From Nocardia rhizosphaerihabitans (GTDB lineage: Bacteria; Actinomycetota; Actinomycetes; Mycobacteriales; Mycobacteriaceae), in assembly GCF_014646295.1 (NCBI RefSeq), contig NZ_BMNE01000014.1, positions 1-64,000 on the forward strand: a stretch of 64,000 nucleotides of DNA, given 5' to 3'. The notes under the pieces are model-generated. The model made no database searches and had not been told where the DNA came from. It saw only the letters and a list, made by a program, of their open reading frames with translations. Positions 24,748 through 34,389 of the stretch are shown here, piece after piece. Positions within the stretch are counted from its first letter, which is position 1, and each line of letters starts with the position of its first letter. The translations under genes were made by a program, and so were the position numbers.

Positions 24748-26168
24748 TGTCCGTCCTCCCGGTTTTCGGCGTGGTCCGCGGTGGAGACTTCGCGTAGCCA
24801 GCGGCGGTAGAAGGCGCGTTGCGGCGCCTCGCCGAGTGCGGTGGTGGTGGCCCGGCCGGGGAACGCCCAGGAGGTGTCCTCGGCGTAGTCGCTCATACCG
24901 TCGAGGCCGAGCTGAAAGTTGAAACGCATGCCGCTCTTGCGCGCGAAGACCGACTTTCCTGCCGTCGGAGGTCCGCCCCAGACGACCGTGTCGTCCTGCT
25001 CGAGGATGCCGGCCGGGCCGTGCATACTGAGCGCGGCGACGTAGGCGTCCTCGTTGAATCCGTCCGGCGCGCTGTTCCAGCCCAAGGTCCAGTTCCAGTT
25101 CACAATGGTGTCGGGCCCCGAGGGTTGCAACTGACGCAGGTAGGTGAACACCGTGGGCGGTGCGTCCGGGTGCGGTGAGGCGGGCACGCGGACCAATCCG
25201 AGATTGGGGAAGATGAGAAATGTCGTCGCCGAGTGGTTGTCGACGAAGAGTTGCTGGTCGGGCGCGAGTCGATCGAGCTGGAAGGTGTCGGCGACCTCCG
25301 GCGGGAAACCGGAGCGATGCCACGGCGGGGGGAGGAAGCCGTCGTTGATGATCATCCCGTGGCCTTCGTCGAAGTAGACGTGCCGCGATCCCGCCTGTGG
25401 GCCTGCGCCGCCCGCCTCGATGTTGGGGAACATGCCGACCTCTTCCGCCGAACGATGCAGGGACGGAACGTGATACGCGTCCGCCATGAAGTTCTCGGCG
25501 CCGGACTTCCAATTCGCCGGGACCCGCCAGCGATGCGGTTCACCGATGGCCCGCATGCCCTGGTCGTTGAGTCCGAGCAGCGCGTCCAAGTACCACCGCA
25601 TCCCGCCGAGGTAGTCGTCCAGGGTCGGCGCGTCCGGATCGAGTGAGGCGAAGATCAGGCCGTGCACCGAGTCCACATGGGGAGCTGCCGCGAGTCCCCA
25701 TGCGGCGGCGTCGAGCTTCTTGTACGCCTTCTTGCGATAGGGGGCGCCGCTCCAGTCCCCATTGTTCTTGAACACCCACGAGTGATACGGGCAACGGAAA
25801 TGTGAACTGTTGCCTTTCTCCACTCGGCAGACCGGGCTACCGCGGTGCGTGCATTTGTTGAACAGCACACGGATCTGCCCGTCCTCGTCACGCACGACGA
25901 TGAACTGGTCCTGACCGATGTTGCGGAGTACGTAGTCGCCCGGCATCGGAATCTCCGATTCGTGCGCGACGAAACACCAGCATCGGGCGAAGATCCGGTC
26001 CAGCTCGTAGGAATAGAGTTCTGGATCGTTGAAGATCCGCGGTGAAACAATGCCCTGTTCCAAGTCTCGATCGAACGTACGGAGGAACTCTGCGGCAGAC
26101 GACGAAGTCTGGATTGATCGGCCGGAATCCGGCTTACTGAATTGATCGAACACCTGAAAGCTCCTCAT
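24744..26168 (-). CDS. Rieske dioxygenase alpha (catalytic) subunit, system 1
   Basis: A 474-residue terminal oxygenase subunit. The Rieske [2Fe-2S] ligands are C106/H108 (CTHRGS) and C126/H129 (CPYHSW). The mononuclear iron site is in NFMADAYHVPSLH (D230, H233, H238). It would add O2 to an aromatic ring to give a cis-dihydrodiol, oxidised next by the SDR in the same operon. No ferredoxin or reductase is encoded here, so electrons probably come from the pair at 40691-42273. The operon is divergent from a large kinase-regulator. Confidence 0.9.
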   Translation of the reverse strand: MRSFQVFDQFSKPDSGRSIQTSSSAAEFLRTFDRDLEQGIVSPRIFNDPELYSYELDRIFARCWCFVAHESEIPMPGDYVLRNIGQDQFIVVRDEDGQIRVLFNKCTHRGSPVCRVEKGNSSHFRCPYHSWVFKNNGDWSGAPYRKKAYKKLDAAAWGLAAAPHVDSVHGLIFASLDPDAPTLDDYLGGMRWYLDALLGLNDQGMRAIGEPHRWRVPANWKSGAENFMADAYHVPSLHRSAEEVGMFPNIEAGGAGPQAGSRHVYFDEGHGMIINDGFLPPPWHRSGFPPEVADTFQLDRLAPDQQLFVDNHSATTFLIFPNLGLVRVPASPHPDAPPTVFTYLRQLQPSGPDTIVNWNWTLGWNSAPDGFNEDAYVAALSMHGPAGILEQDDTVVWGGPPTAGKSVFARKSGMRFNFQLGLDGMSDYAEDTSWAFPGRATTTALGEAPQRAFYRRWLREVSTADHAENREDGQ

Positions 26169-26346
26169 GATGCGCCAAGTGGATTTCTCGGTAAGTTACG
26201 ACCCGAAATCGGGCGGGCCAAGAGTCGTGGTCCGGCTGCCGGAACGTCGGTCGAGGCGGTCGGGAACTGGTGCCCGGGGCGCTAGGTCTGCGGATAGACT
26301 CGAACCAGCGCGGCCCGACCGCGAACGTCCGCGACAGAGCTACGCC

Positions 26347-29300
26347 ATGGCCATGACCGATCCGTTCGCTACGCAGAGTGACCGGCCTCCAGATTTCAGC
26401 ACGGAACTGGAAGGCACCGGCCTCGACGAGCCACGCGAGATCGGCCGGGGTGGCTTCGGGGTGGTGTACCGGTGCAGGCAGTCGGCATTACACCGCGAAG
26501 TTGCCGTGAAAGTCCTGACCGCGTTGGGGCCGGAAGCATCGAATATCGACCGGTTCCGGCGGGAGCAGTACGTGATGGGGGCACTGTCGGGCCACCCCAA
26601 CATCGTCCACATCCTCGAGGTCGGCACCACTGCCAGTGGCCACCCGTACCTGGTGATGCCTTATCACTCGCACGGCTCGGTCGAGGATCTCCTTCGCCGT
26701 GCCGGACGCGTCGGGCTCGATGACGCGATCGGCATCGCTGTCAAGCTGGCCGGTGCCCTGGAGACTGCGCACCGCGCCGACATTCTGCACCGCGACATCA
26801 AGCCGGGGAATGTGTTGATCAGTGACTACGGCGAGCCCCAGCTCACCGACTTCGGCATCGCCCACATCCGAGGTGGCTTCGAGACCTCCGCCGGCGTGGT
26901 CACGGGTTCGCCTGCGTTCACCGCTCCCGAGGTGTTGGGCTTCGGGCGCGCTTCGGTATCTTCGGACGTGTATGGTCTCGGCGCGACACTGTTCTGCATG
27001 CTCACCGGGCATGCCGCGTTCGAGCGCAGACCGGGCGAGCAAGTCGTCGCGCAGTTCCTGCGCATCGCCGCCGAGCCGTTGCCCGCATTACGTCCCGAGG
27101 GCATCCCCGACGATCTGTGCGATGCTGTCGCGGCGAGCATGTCCCGTGATCCCGGCGACCGCCCGCAGTCCGCCGCCGAATTCGGCGAGTTGCTCCGCGG
27201 TATCCAGCGCGCCCACGGGCGCCCAGCCCCGGATATGACGCTTCGCCCCACGTCGACCGAGGGGCTATCGTCGACAGCTTCAGTACTCCCTACGAATGAC
27301 CGAGGTGACATGATGGCCGATGTCCCGGCGCTGCAGGCCATCCCCGGCCTGCCGCTCGACATCACCCGCCTCGTCGGCCGGGATGCCGAGTCCACCGAAG
27401 TTCGCCGACTGCTTGCTCATTCGAGGCTGGTCACGCTGACGGGCATCGGCGGCGTCGGCAAGACACGGCTCGCGGTAGATGTGGCGCGCAAGGCCGCGCG
27501 CGGTCTATCCGACGGAGCGGTACTGGTCGAGTTGGCGGAGGTCGCCGATCCCGCCCTGGTGGCTCTGACGGTGGCCCAGGCGGTGGGGGCCGCGACCCAT
27601 CAGCCCGATGTCGGTGCCACCCTGATCGACTACCTCCGAACCCGCGAACTCCTCCTCGTTCTCGACAATTGCGAGCACCTGCTCGACGAGTGCGCGCGGT
27701 TGGCCCGAAACCTGCTATCGGCTTGCACCGATCTGCGGATTCTCGTCACCAGCCGGGAATCGCTGCGCGTCGGCGGCGAGCACGTATTCGAGGTACGGGC
27801 GTTGTCGGTCTCCCGTGCGGGGCCGGATTCGTCGAACCCTCGAGATCTACGACCCGACGCGGTCACGTTGTTCGCCGAGAGAGCGTCGGCGGCGGCGCCC
27901 GGGTTCCGGATCACCGCTGACAATGCCAAGACAGTCGAGGAGCTGTGCCGCCGACTCGATGGGTTGCCGTTGGCGATCGAACTCGCGGCGGGCCGCATGC
28001 GGGCATTGTCGCCACGGGAGCTGCTCGATCGGCTCGACGACCGCTACCTGTTGCTCAGCACGGGCGAGCGCTCCGCCGCGCCGCGCCATCAATCGCTGTG
28101 GGCGACACTGGACTGGAGCTACGACCTGTGCTCGGATCGCGAACGGCTGTTGTGGGAGCGGCTGGCGGTTTTCACCGGGGCAGTGCATTTGCAGGCGGCC
28201 GAATGTATCTGCAGCGGAGAGGATCTGCCCCGAGAAGTGGTCGTCGACTGCATCTCGGCACTCGTGGACAAGTCGATTCTGACTCAGCAATCGGCCGGTG
28301 GCAGGCCGACCTATCGCATGCTCGAGACGGTACGTGAGTACGGACTGCGGAAGCTGGCCGCCCATCCCGGTGAAGCTGCGACCCTCGGGCGCTATCGGCG
28401 CTACTACCAGCGTCTCGCACGAGAATTCGACGAGACATGGTTCGGTCCGGACCAGGAACAATCGGTCGACCGGATGCGCGGCGAACAGGCGAATCTGCGT
28501 GCCGTGCTCGACGCGTTGCTGTCCGACGCCGACGACGACGGAAGAGCCGCACTCGGCATGGCCGCGTCGCTGTTCTGGTACTGGCTGGCATGTGGTCTGC
28601 AACGCGAAGGACGGCACTGGCTGGATCGCGTGCTCGCTCACAGCGACATCCCGAGCTCGGAGCGCGCCGCGGCTCTGTGGTCGAACGGCTATCTGGCGGT
28701 GGCGGAAGGCAAACCCGACGTCGCCCTGGAGCTGCTCCGGCACAGCGAGGTCTTGGCGCGCGAGCTGGGCGACACCACCAATCTCGCCCACGCGACACAT
28801 CTTCGCGGCGTCGCCGAACACAATCTCGGTGACGTGACGTTGGGCATGGCGCTCATCGAACAGGGTACGGCGTTGGAAGCCGAGACGGGCCCTACCCTGC
28901 TGCACATTCTCGCCCTCGAACATCTCGGCTGGGCCTACTGCCGGCGGCAGGAACCGGATCGGGCGCTCGAAGTGTTGGAGCAGTGCCGAACCGCTCTCGT
29001 CGCGCGGGGTGAGCGCTGGCTACTGTCCTGGATCTACACGTTCCTCGGTCTGGCGCACTGGATGCGCGGCGAGTTCGCCCAGGCGGGCGAGCAGCTTCGA
29101 GAAGCGCTCGCGGGCAAGCGCCCTTTCAACGACGCGCTCGGCATCGCGGTGGTCATGGAGATCCTGTCCTGGGTCGCCGCGGAGGATGGCGATGCCGACC
29201 GTTCGGCGCGGCTCATGGGCGCTGTGCGGCGGGTATGGGAGCCGCTGGGCACCTACCAGGGCGGATTCGAACTGCGCACGTGGAGTGACCGAACCGAAGA

Positions 29301-29634
29301 CGTAGTACGAACTGCGTTGGGTGACAACGTATTCAACGCCGCATTCGCTGAGGGTGGACGAATGAGCACCGATTCCGCGGTCGGCTACGCGTTGGGGGAG
29401 ACACCGCCGGCCGAGGAAAGGCCCTCGACCGGCGATGCGGTCATCGCGACGCTGACAGCACGCGAGACACAGGTCGCGCGGATGCTGGCGGAAGGCTTGA
29501 CGAACCGGCAGATCGCCCAGAAATTGGTGATCGCTCAGCGGACCGTGGAGACCCACATCGAGCACATCTTCACCAAGCTCGGCGTGAACTCACGCACCCA
29601 GGTCGCGGTGCTGTTCGCTCGTCAGCAACGCTGA
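26347..29634 (+). CDS. Ser/Thr kinase - ATPase - TPR - LuxR fusion regulator, 1095 aa
   Basis: A multidomain regulator. Residues about 30-290 form a serine/threonine protein kinase (GRGGFG at 33-38, VAVK lysine 55, HRDIKPGN with D150, DFG at 168-170). Residues about 340-620 form an AAA/NB-ARC-like ATPase (P-loop GIGGVGKTR, K372; LLLVLDNCEHLL). About 680-980 is TPR-like, and a LuxR-type helix-turn-helix closes the protein (LTARETQVARMLAEGLTNRQ, then RTVETHIEHIFTKLG). ATG 26347 is preferred because the upstream 60 codons are arginine-rich and lack family features. It is divergent from Rieske system 1 and probably activates it. The 3' end overlaps the convergent aldolase gene by 45 bases. Confidence 0.9.
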   Translation: MAMTDPFATQSDRPPDFSTELEGTGLDEPREIGRGGFGVVYRCRQSALHREVAVKVLTALGPEASNIDRFRREQYVMGALSGHPNIVHILEVGTTASGHPYLVMPYHSHGSVEDLLRRAGRVGLDDAIGIAVKLAGALETAHRADILHRDIKPGNVLISDYGEPQLTDFGIAHIRGGFETSAGVVTGSPAFTAPEVLGFGRASVSSDVYGLGATLFCMLTGHAAFERRPGEQVVAQFLRIAAEPLPALRPEGIPDDLCDAVAASMSRDPGDRPQSAAEFGELLRGIQRAHGRPAPDMTLRPTSTEGLSSTASVLPTNDRGDMMADVPALQAIPGLPLDITRLVGRDAESTEVRRLLAHSRLVTLTGIGGVGKTRLAVDVARKAARGLSDGAVLVELAEVADPALVALTVAQAVGAATHQPDVGATLIDYLRTRELLLVLDNCEHLLDECARLARNLLSACTDLRILVTSRESLRVGGEHVFEVRALSVSRAGPDSSNPRDLRPDAVTLFAERASAAAPGFRITADNAKTVEELCRRLDGLPLAIELAAGRMRALSPRELLDRLDDRYLLLSTGERSAAPRHQSLWATLDWSYDLCSDRERLLWERLAVFTGAVHLQAAECICSGEDLPREVVVDCISALVDKSILTQQSAGGRPTYRMLETVREYGLRKLAAHPGEAATLGRYRRYYQRLAREFDETWFGPDQEQSVDRMRGEQANLRAVLDALLSDADDDGRAALGMAASLFWYWLACGLQREGRHWLDRVLAHSDIPSSERAAALWSNGYLAVAEGKPDVALELLRHSEVLARELGDTTNLAHATHLRGVAEHNLGDVTLGMALIEQGTALEAETGPTLLHILALEHLGWAYCRRQEPDRALEVLEQCRTALVARGERWLLSWIYTFLGLAHWMRGEFAQAGEQLREALAGKRPFNDALGIAVVMEILSWVAAEDGDADRSARLMGAVRRVWEPLGTYQGGFELRTWSDRTEDVVRTALGDNVFNAAFAEGGRMSTDSAVGYALGETPPAEERPSTGDAVIATLTARETQVARMLAEGLTNRQIAQKLVIAQRTVETHIEHIFTKLGVNSRTQVAVLFARQQR

Positions 29635-30657
29635 ATCCCGCCCGCTCCGTTCGGCGGCCATCCGCAGGGCGAGATCGATGATCATGTCCTCCTGACCGCC
29701 CACATACCCGTGTTCGCCGACGGCTCGCAGAATTTCGTGCGCCGGAACGCCGTAGCGCTGCTCCGCCGCCTCGGCGTGCAACAGGAAGCTCGAGTACACG
29801 CCCGAATGGCCCTGCACGATCGAAGACCGGTCCGCCCACGGCAACCTGGTGATGAACGGTAGCGCGATCTCGGCGGCAGCGGCCAGGACGCTGTTCAGGT
29901 CGAGTCCGGTGCGCACCCCCATTTTGTCGAAAGCCGCGACCAGCACTTCGGTCGGTGAGTTGCCGGCGCCGGCACCGAGCGCGCACAGTGTGCCGTCGAT
30001 TTGGCGTGCCCCCGCCTGATACGCGGCCAGCGAATTCGCCACACCCAAGCTGAGATTCTGATGACCGTGCAGCCCGACCTCGGCATCGGTACCGAGTTCG
30101 GCGACCAGTGCTTGGACTCTGGCGCGCGCCTCGTCGGGCAACAGCGCACCCGCCGAGTCCACCACATAGACACACTGACAACCCGCGTCGACCATGATCC
30201 GAGCTTGCGTCGCGAGTTCCTCGGGCGGAATGCGGTGCGAGAGCATGAGAAAGCCGACGGTCTCCATCCCGAGATCTCGCGCCGCACCGAAATGCTGGAC
30301 GGACACGTCCGCTTCGGTGCAGTGGGTCGCGACGCGAGCCACGCGTGCTCCCGCGTCGAAGGCACGCCGCAGGTCGGTGATCGTGCCGACGCCGGGCAGG
30401 ATCAGGACCGCGATCGCCGCCTGACGCGCCTCGGCGACGGCTGCGGCGACCAGAGCGATGTCATCGGTGCCGGAAAAGCCGTAGTTGAAGCTGGATCCGC
30501 CCAGCCCGTCACCGTGACTGACCTCGATCACCCGCACACCGGCTGCATCGAGCGCCCGTACGACGTCGCGGACCTGGTCGGGGGTGAACTGATGCCGCAT
30601 GGCATGACTGCCGTCGCGCAGGGTGGTGTCGGTGATACGCACGTCGATGTCGTTCAT
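29590..30657 (-). CDS. dmpG: 4-hydroxy-2-oxovalerate aldolase (DmpG/BphI type)
   Basis: A 355-residue class II aldolase that splits 4-hydroxy-2-oxovalerate (or the homologous hexanoate) to pyruvate and an aldehyde. The TIM-barrel start RITDTTLRDGSH, the metal ligands around GLHGHQN and the communication-domain region TRLPWADRSSIVQGHSGVYS are characteristic. It overlaps the acylating aldehyde dehydrogenase by four bases. The two form a channeling complex in known pathways. It is the last gene of the lower-pathway operon and its 3' end overlaps the kinase-regulator gene in convergent orientation. Confidence 0.93.
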   Translation of the reverse strand: MNDIDVRITDTTLRDGSHAMRHQFTPDQVRDVVRALDAAGVRVIEVSHGDGLGGSSFNYGFSGTDDIALVAAAVAEARQAAIAVLILPGVGTITDLRRAFDAGARVARVATHCTEADVSVQHFGAARDLGMETVGFLMLSHRIPPEELATQARIMVDAGCQCVYVVDSAGALLPDEARARVQALVAELGTDAEVGLHGHQNLSLGVANSLAAYQAGARQIDGTLCALGAGAGNSPTEVLVAAFDKMGVRTGLDLNSVLAAAAEIALPFITRLPWADRSSIVQGHSGVYSSFLLHAEAAEQRYGVPAHEILRAVGEHGYVGGQEDMIIDLALRMAAERSGRDSALLTSEQHRDLGA

Positions 30658-31568
30658 GCTCGTCCCCCGGTTCGCGCGGCGAGCTTGCGCTCGGCGAGTA
30701 CTTCACCGGTGCGCGCGGCCGCCGCGGTCATGATGTCGAGATTGCCCGCCCACGGCGGTAGGTAGTCGCCGCGACCACGGACCTCGAGGAAGACGGCCAC
30801 CCGTGCCTGGTCGCGCCATTCCGGGCGTGGCCGGTCGAACTGGGGGTCGGATTTCAGCGTGTACCCCGGGACGTATCGCTGGACCTCGGTGACCATCTCG
30901 TGGATGGATGCGGTGATCGCGTCGGTGTCGGCATCGGGGTCGATCGCGCAGAACACGGTGTCGCGCATGATCATCGGTGGCTCCACCGGGTTGAGGATGA
31001 TGATCGCCTTGCCCGCGCGTGCGCCACCGACCACCTCGATCGCCTGTGCCGTGGTCTCGGTGAACTCGTCGATGTTGGCCCTCGTGCCCGGGCCGGCCGA
31101 GCGGGAGGCGATCGAGGCGACGATCTCGGCATAGGGCACAGGGGCGACCCGGGAGACGGCGTGCACGATGGGAATCGTGGCCTGTCCACCGCAGGTGATC
31201 ATGTTGATGTTGGGTGCGTCCGACTGCGTTTCCAGGTTCACCGCCGGGCAGGCGAAGACGCCGACAGCGGCGGGGGTGAGGTCCACCGCAGCGATGCCGT
31301 GCTCGGCGTAGCGGGGCGCGTTGGCGGCGTGCGCACCGGCCGAGGTGGCTTCGAAGACGATGTCCGGCAGCTCGTTTCGGCCCAGTAGCCAGTCGACGCC
31401 GCCCGCCGAAGCCTCGACGCCTGCCTTGCGCGCGCGCTCGAGCCCATCGGAGGCGGGATCGACGCCTACCATCGCGATGACGTCGATCGAGGCGCTGTGG
31501 CGAAGCTTCGCCAGCAGGTCGGTCCCGATGTTGCCGGGCCCGACGATCGCGGCCGTGACCTTGTTCAT
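30654..31568 (-). CDS. Acetaldehyde dehydrogenase (acylating), DmpF/BphJ type
   Basis: A 304-residue CoA-acylating aldehyde dehydrogenase, converting acetaldehyde (or propionaldehyde) plus CoA and NAD+ to the acyl-CoA. It has the N-terminal nucleotide-binding fold (AAIVGPGNIGTDLLAKL) and the catalytic cysteine C126 in NMITCGGQATIP. It is linked by four-base overlaps to the hydratase upstream and the aldolase downstream, its normal partners. The enzyme removes the toxic aldehyde released by the aldolase. Confidence 0.93.
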   Translation of the reverse strand: MNKVTAAIVGPGNIGTDLLAKLRHSASIDVIAMVGVDPASDGLERARKAGVEASAGGVDWLLGRNELPDIVFEATSAGAHAANAPRYAEHGIAAVDLTPAAVGVFACPAVNLETQSDAPNINMITCGGQATIPIVHAVSRVAPVPYAEIVASIASRSAGPGTRANIDEFTETTAQAIEVVGGARAGKAIIILNPVEPPMIMRDTVFCAIDPDADTDAITASIHEMVTEVQRYVPGYTLKSDPQFDRPRPEWRDQARVAVFLEVRGRGDYLPPWAGNLDIMTAAAARTGEVLAERKLAARTGGRA

Positions 31569-32356
31569 GACAGATCCTTCCCGAATGTTGCGGTGACGGT
31601 GCCGATGCCACCGAATTCCGCACTGAAGGTGTCGCCGTCTGCGATCGGATAGGCGGCGGTGAGCGAACCCGCGAGAACGACGTGGCCCGCCTCCAGTGTC
31701 ACGCCGAGCGGGCCGACCGTATTGGCGAGCCAGACAAGGGAATTCAGCGGTGATCCGGAGACGGCGGCGCCCGCCCCGGTGTCGATGATCTTGCCGTTGT
31801 GGCGCAGGACGCAGCCGGTGAGGCGTAGGTCGGTCGCGAAGGGTTCGCCGTAGGTGCTGCCGAGTACGACGCCGCCGGAGGAGGCGTTGTCGGCCACCGT
31901 GTCGATCAGGGTGATCTTCCAGTCCTGGATGCGCGAATCGATGATCTCGAGCGCTGGAACGATGTACTGGACGGCGGCGGCGGCCTCGGCGGCAGTGACG
32001 CCGGGTCCGCGCAGCGGTGCGCCGAGCACGAAGGCGATCTCGGGTTCGATCCTGGGTTGTTGGAAGCGCGCCAGGTCGATCGGCTGGTCTTCGAGATGGA
32101 ACATGGTATCGAGCAGGTGCCCGTAGTCCGGTTGATCGACGCCCAGCTGGCGCTGGATGGCAGCTGCGGTGAGGCCGACCTTGTGGCCTTTCACCGTCGC
32201 ACCGCGTTCGGTCCAGTACTTCACCTGGGCGAGCTGGATCGCGTAGGCATCGGTGAGGTCGAGGTCGGGGATCTGCTCGCTGAGTGGTTCGATCGACCAG
32301 CCTTGATAGGCGGTGAGAAGGGCGTTTGCGGCCTGTTGCCGAACTTCTGTGCTCAT
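31565..32356 (-). CDS. 2-hydroxypenta-2,4-dienoate hydratase (MhpD/BphH type)
   Basis: A 263-residue hydratase of the FAH-like MhpD family, adding water to 2-hydroxypenta-2,4-dienoate to give 4-hydroxy-2-oxovalerate. Family landmarks are KGHKVGLTAAAIQRQLGV, the metal ligand region PRIEPEIAFVLG, and ALEIIDSRIQDWKITLIDTV followed by ADNASSGG. With the next two genes it makes the full lower meta-cleavage route to pyruvate and acyl-CoA. Its start overlaps the nitrilase-like gene by four bases. Confidence 0.9.
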   Translation of the reverse strand: MSTEVRQQAANALLTAYQGWSIEPLSEQIPDLDLTDAYAIQLAQVKYWTERGATVKGHKVGLTAAAIQRQLGVDQPDYGHLLDTMFHLEDQPIDLARFQQPRIEPEIAFVLGAPLRGPGVTAAEAAAAVQYIVPALEIIDSRIQDWKITLIDTVADNASSGGVVLGSTYGEPFATDLRLTGCVLRHNGKIIDTGAGAAVSGSPLNSLVWLANTVGPLGVTLEAGHVVLAGSLTAAYPIADGDTFSAEFGGIGTVTATFGKDLS

Positions 32357-33186
32357 GTCGGAGTCTCATCTGTTCTGAAGGCGTGCGAAGCACGGTTGGC
32401 CAATACACCGGTCGCCGCGCGTGCGCGAAGCGGCACGGCGGTGTCGACGTCGACAACGAGCAGGCCCGGTGCGGCATCGAGCTCGCCGTAAACGCGACCG
32501 AAGGGGTCCACGATCAGCGAATGTCCTATTCCCGTCGGTGCGCTCGGGTCGACAGCGACACCGACGCCGGCCGGGTCTGCCTGGTCACAGCCGAGCACCC
32601 ACGCTCCGGCGTCGAGGGCGCGCGCACGTACCAGCACCTCCCACTGCGCCGCTTTGCCTTCGCCGGCGCCCCACGATGTCGGCAGCAGGATCGCGCTCGC
32701 GCCGCTGTCGGCCAAACGTTGGAACAACGGGGGGAATCGAATGTCGTAGCAGGTGGCGACGCCGAGGACGACGTCGTTCACGGTGACGGTCACGCAGTCG
32801 CTGCCGGGGGCCACCGTCGCGGATTCGCGATAGCCGAAGGCGTCGTAGAGATGGATCTTGTCGTAGCCGAGGTGGTAGCCGCGCCCGGTGAGCAGCACCG
32901 TGTTCCGCACCCGGGTCCCCGCCGGGGTGAACATGCCGACCGCTATCAGGACGTCGTGTGCCTGAGCCAGCTCGGCTACGGCCTGTGCCCATGGCCCGTC
33001 GAGCGGTTGGGCGACGTCGGCCAGGCGGACGCCGAAATGCGCCATGGTGGCCTCGGGAAAGACGACCACTTGTGCACCGGATTCGGCGGCGTGTCGCACC
33101 CAGTCCCGCAGGAGCGAAAGGTTGTGTGCCGGATCAGCGGTGGACGTGATCTGACACAGGGCGATTCGGACTCCGGTCGCGCTCAC
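32353..33186 (-). CDS. Carbon-nitrogen hydrolase (nitrilase superfamily)
   Basis: A 277-residue nitrilase-superfamily enzyme with the Glu-Lys-Cys triad: E in VVFPEATM, K in YDKIHLYDAFGYRES and C in GVATCYDIRFPPLFQRL. It resembles omega-amidase/deaminated-glutathione-amidase-type amidohydrolases more than true nitrilases. GTG 33186 overlaps the stop of the old-yellow-enzyme gene and its own stop overlaps the hydratase start, so it is firmly part of the lower-pathway operon. Why an amide hydrolase is needed there is unclear; a nitrogen-bearing substrate or metabolite repair are two options. Confidence 0.87.
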   Translation of the reverse strand: MSATGVRIALCQITSTADPAHNLSLLRDWVRHAAESGAQVVVFPEATMAHFGVRLADVAQPLDGPWAQAVAELAQAHDVLIAVGMFTPAGTRVRNTVLLTGRGYHLGYDKIHLYDAFGYRESATVAPGSDCVTVTVNDVVLGVATCYDIRFPPLFQRLADSGASAILLPTSWGAGEGKAAQWEVLVRARALDAGAWVLGCDQADPAGVGVAVDPSAPTGIGHSLIVDPFGRVYGELDAAPGLLVVDVDTAVPLRARAATGVLANRASHAFRTDETPT

Positions 33187-34379
33187 GGGCGGCCGTCCTG
33201 TCCGGCGCGCGGGATCCAGCCCGGTCTGCTCAGCAGGTAGCGCACCATGGGTTGGGGGATGGTCAGTACGGTTTCGATGTCGTCGGCGTCTTCTGGCAGC
33301 TGCGTCCGAATCTGGTGGTGCGCACCAGCTTTCAGCTTGTCGACCCACTCCGGGTCGATGAGCGCCGCGCGGCCCACCGCCAGGAGGTCGGCGCCGGACC
33401 CGAGTGCTTCGCGGGCGTCGGAGAGTGTTCTGATGCCACCGCTGGCGACGACTGCGCTGCGCCCGGCGACCGCCGCGGCGATCGCCCCGATCGGATTGCG
33501 CGCCTCCACCCTGGCCCGGGTTTTCGTCCAATCCCGGTCCTCCGGCTGCGGCGAGTTCGCGCGGAAGTCATCCATCGAAACGTGCATGTAGTCGACACCG
33601 GACGCCGCGAGCCGATCGGCGAGAACAGTCGAGTCGTCGAGGCTGTAACCGCCGGGTTCGGATTCGAAGGGCGTGATGCGGAATCCGACGGTGATGTCGC
33701 TGCCGACGGCGTCGCGCACGGCGTCGGCCACCGCGAGCGGAAAGCGGGTTCGCTCCTCGGGCCCACCTCCCCACCGGTCGGTGCGCTGGTTGGCTCGCGG
33801 TGACAAGAACTGGTGGATCAGATAGTGGTTCGCGCCATGGATCTCGATACCGTCGAACCCCGCGCGAACCCCGAGTGCGGCCGCGCGGCCGAATGCCGCC
33901 AGCAGCTCGTCGATCTCGCGCGCTGTCAGCTCCCGGGGTGTGGCGGCGTTCGGTCGCGCCGACGGGAGGGGTGATGGGCCCCGAATTCCTCTGGGCCCGA
34001 CCAGATTCGGCAGGGCGATCCGCCCGCCGTCGTAGATCTGCAGTATGCCCAGCCCGCCGTCGCCGCGAATCGCCCCCGCGACGGCGCTCAGACTGTCCAG
34101 GTGCGCGCCGTCGCAAGCGCCGATGCCTTGCCACGAGCGGCCGTCGGGGTGCACATAGGCACACGAGGTGATCGCGGCACCGAACTCGGCGGCGCCTCGT
34201 CGGGCGAGGTAGTTCAGTTCGGCTTCGGTGACCGATCCGCCGGGATCGGAGGCGTTGGTCGTCATCGGTGCCAACATGAACCGATTGCTCAGTGTCAGAC
34301 CGGATGCGAGTCGTAGGGGTGTCCAGGGGTCGGCGGCTTCTTGCACAGCATCTCCTGCGGGGAGGGAATCGTCGGTCAT
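33183..34379 (-). CDS. Old-yellow-enzyme-family NADH:flavin oxidoreductase
   Basis: A 398-residue FMN TIM-barrel ene-reductase-like protein. The barrel start has RFMLAPMTTNASD, the substrate/flavin region is GFDGIEIHGANHYLIHQFLS followed by PRANQRTDRWGG, and the C-terminal phosphate site is SGGIRTLSDAREALGSGADL. Such enzymes reduce activated C=C bonds or nitro groups. In this operon it may reduce an unsaturated ring-cleavage product or a substituent before the hydratase/aldolase steps. No iron-sulfur cysteines of the dienoyl-CoA-reductase type are present. Confidence 0.87.
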   Translation of the reverse strand: MTDDSLPAGDAVQEAADPWTPLRLASGLTLSNRFMLAPMTTNASDPGGSVTEAELNYLARRGAAEFGAAITSCAYVHPDGRSWQGIGACDGAHLDSLSAVAGAIRGDGGLGILQIYDGGRIALPNLVGPRGIRGPSPLPSARPNAATPRELTAREIDELLAAFGRAAALGVRAGFDGIEIHGANHYLIHQFLSPRANQRTDRWGGGPEERTRFPLAVADAVRDAVGSDITVGFRITPFESEPGGYSLDDSTVLADRLAASGVDYMHVSMDDFRANSPQPEDRDWTKTRARVEARNPIGAIAAAVAGRSAVVASGGIRTLSDAREALGSGADLLAVGRAALIDPEWVDKLKAGAHHQIRTQLPEDADDIETVLTIPQPMVRYLLSRPGWIPRAGQDGRP

Positions 34380-34389
34380 GTCGAAGTGG

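Noticed and set aside
26167..26346. Longer N-terminus for the kinase-regulator
   Set aside because: The added 60 residues are low-complexity and basic, and the frame starts within the divergent promoter region of the dioxygenase operon.
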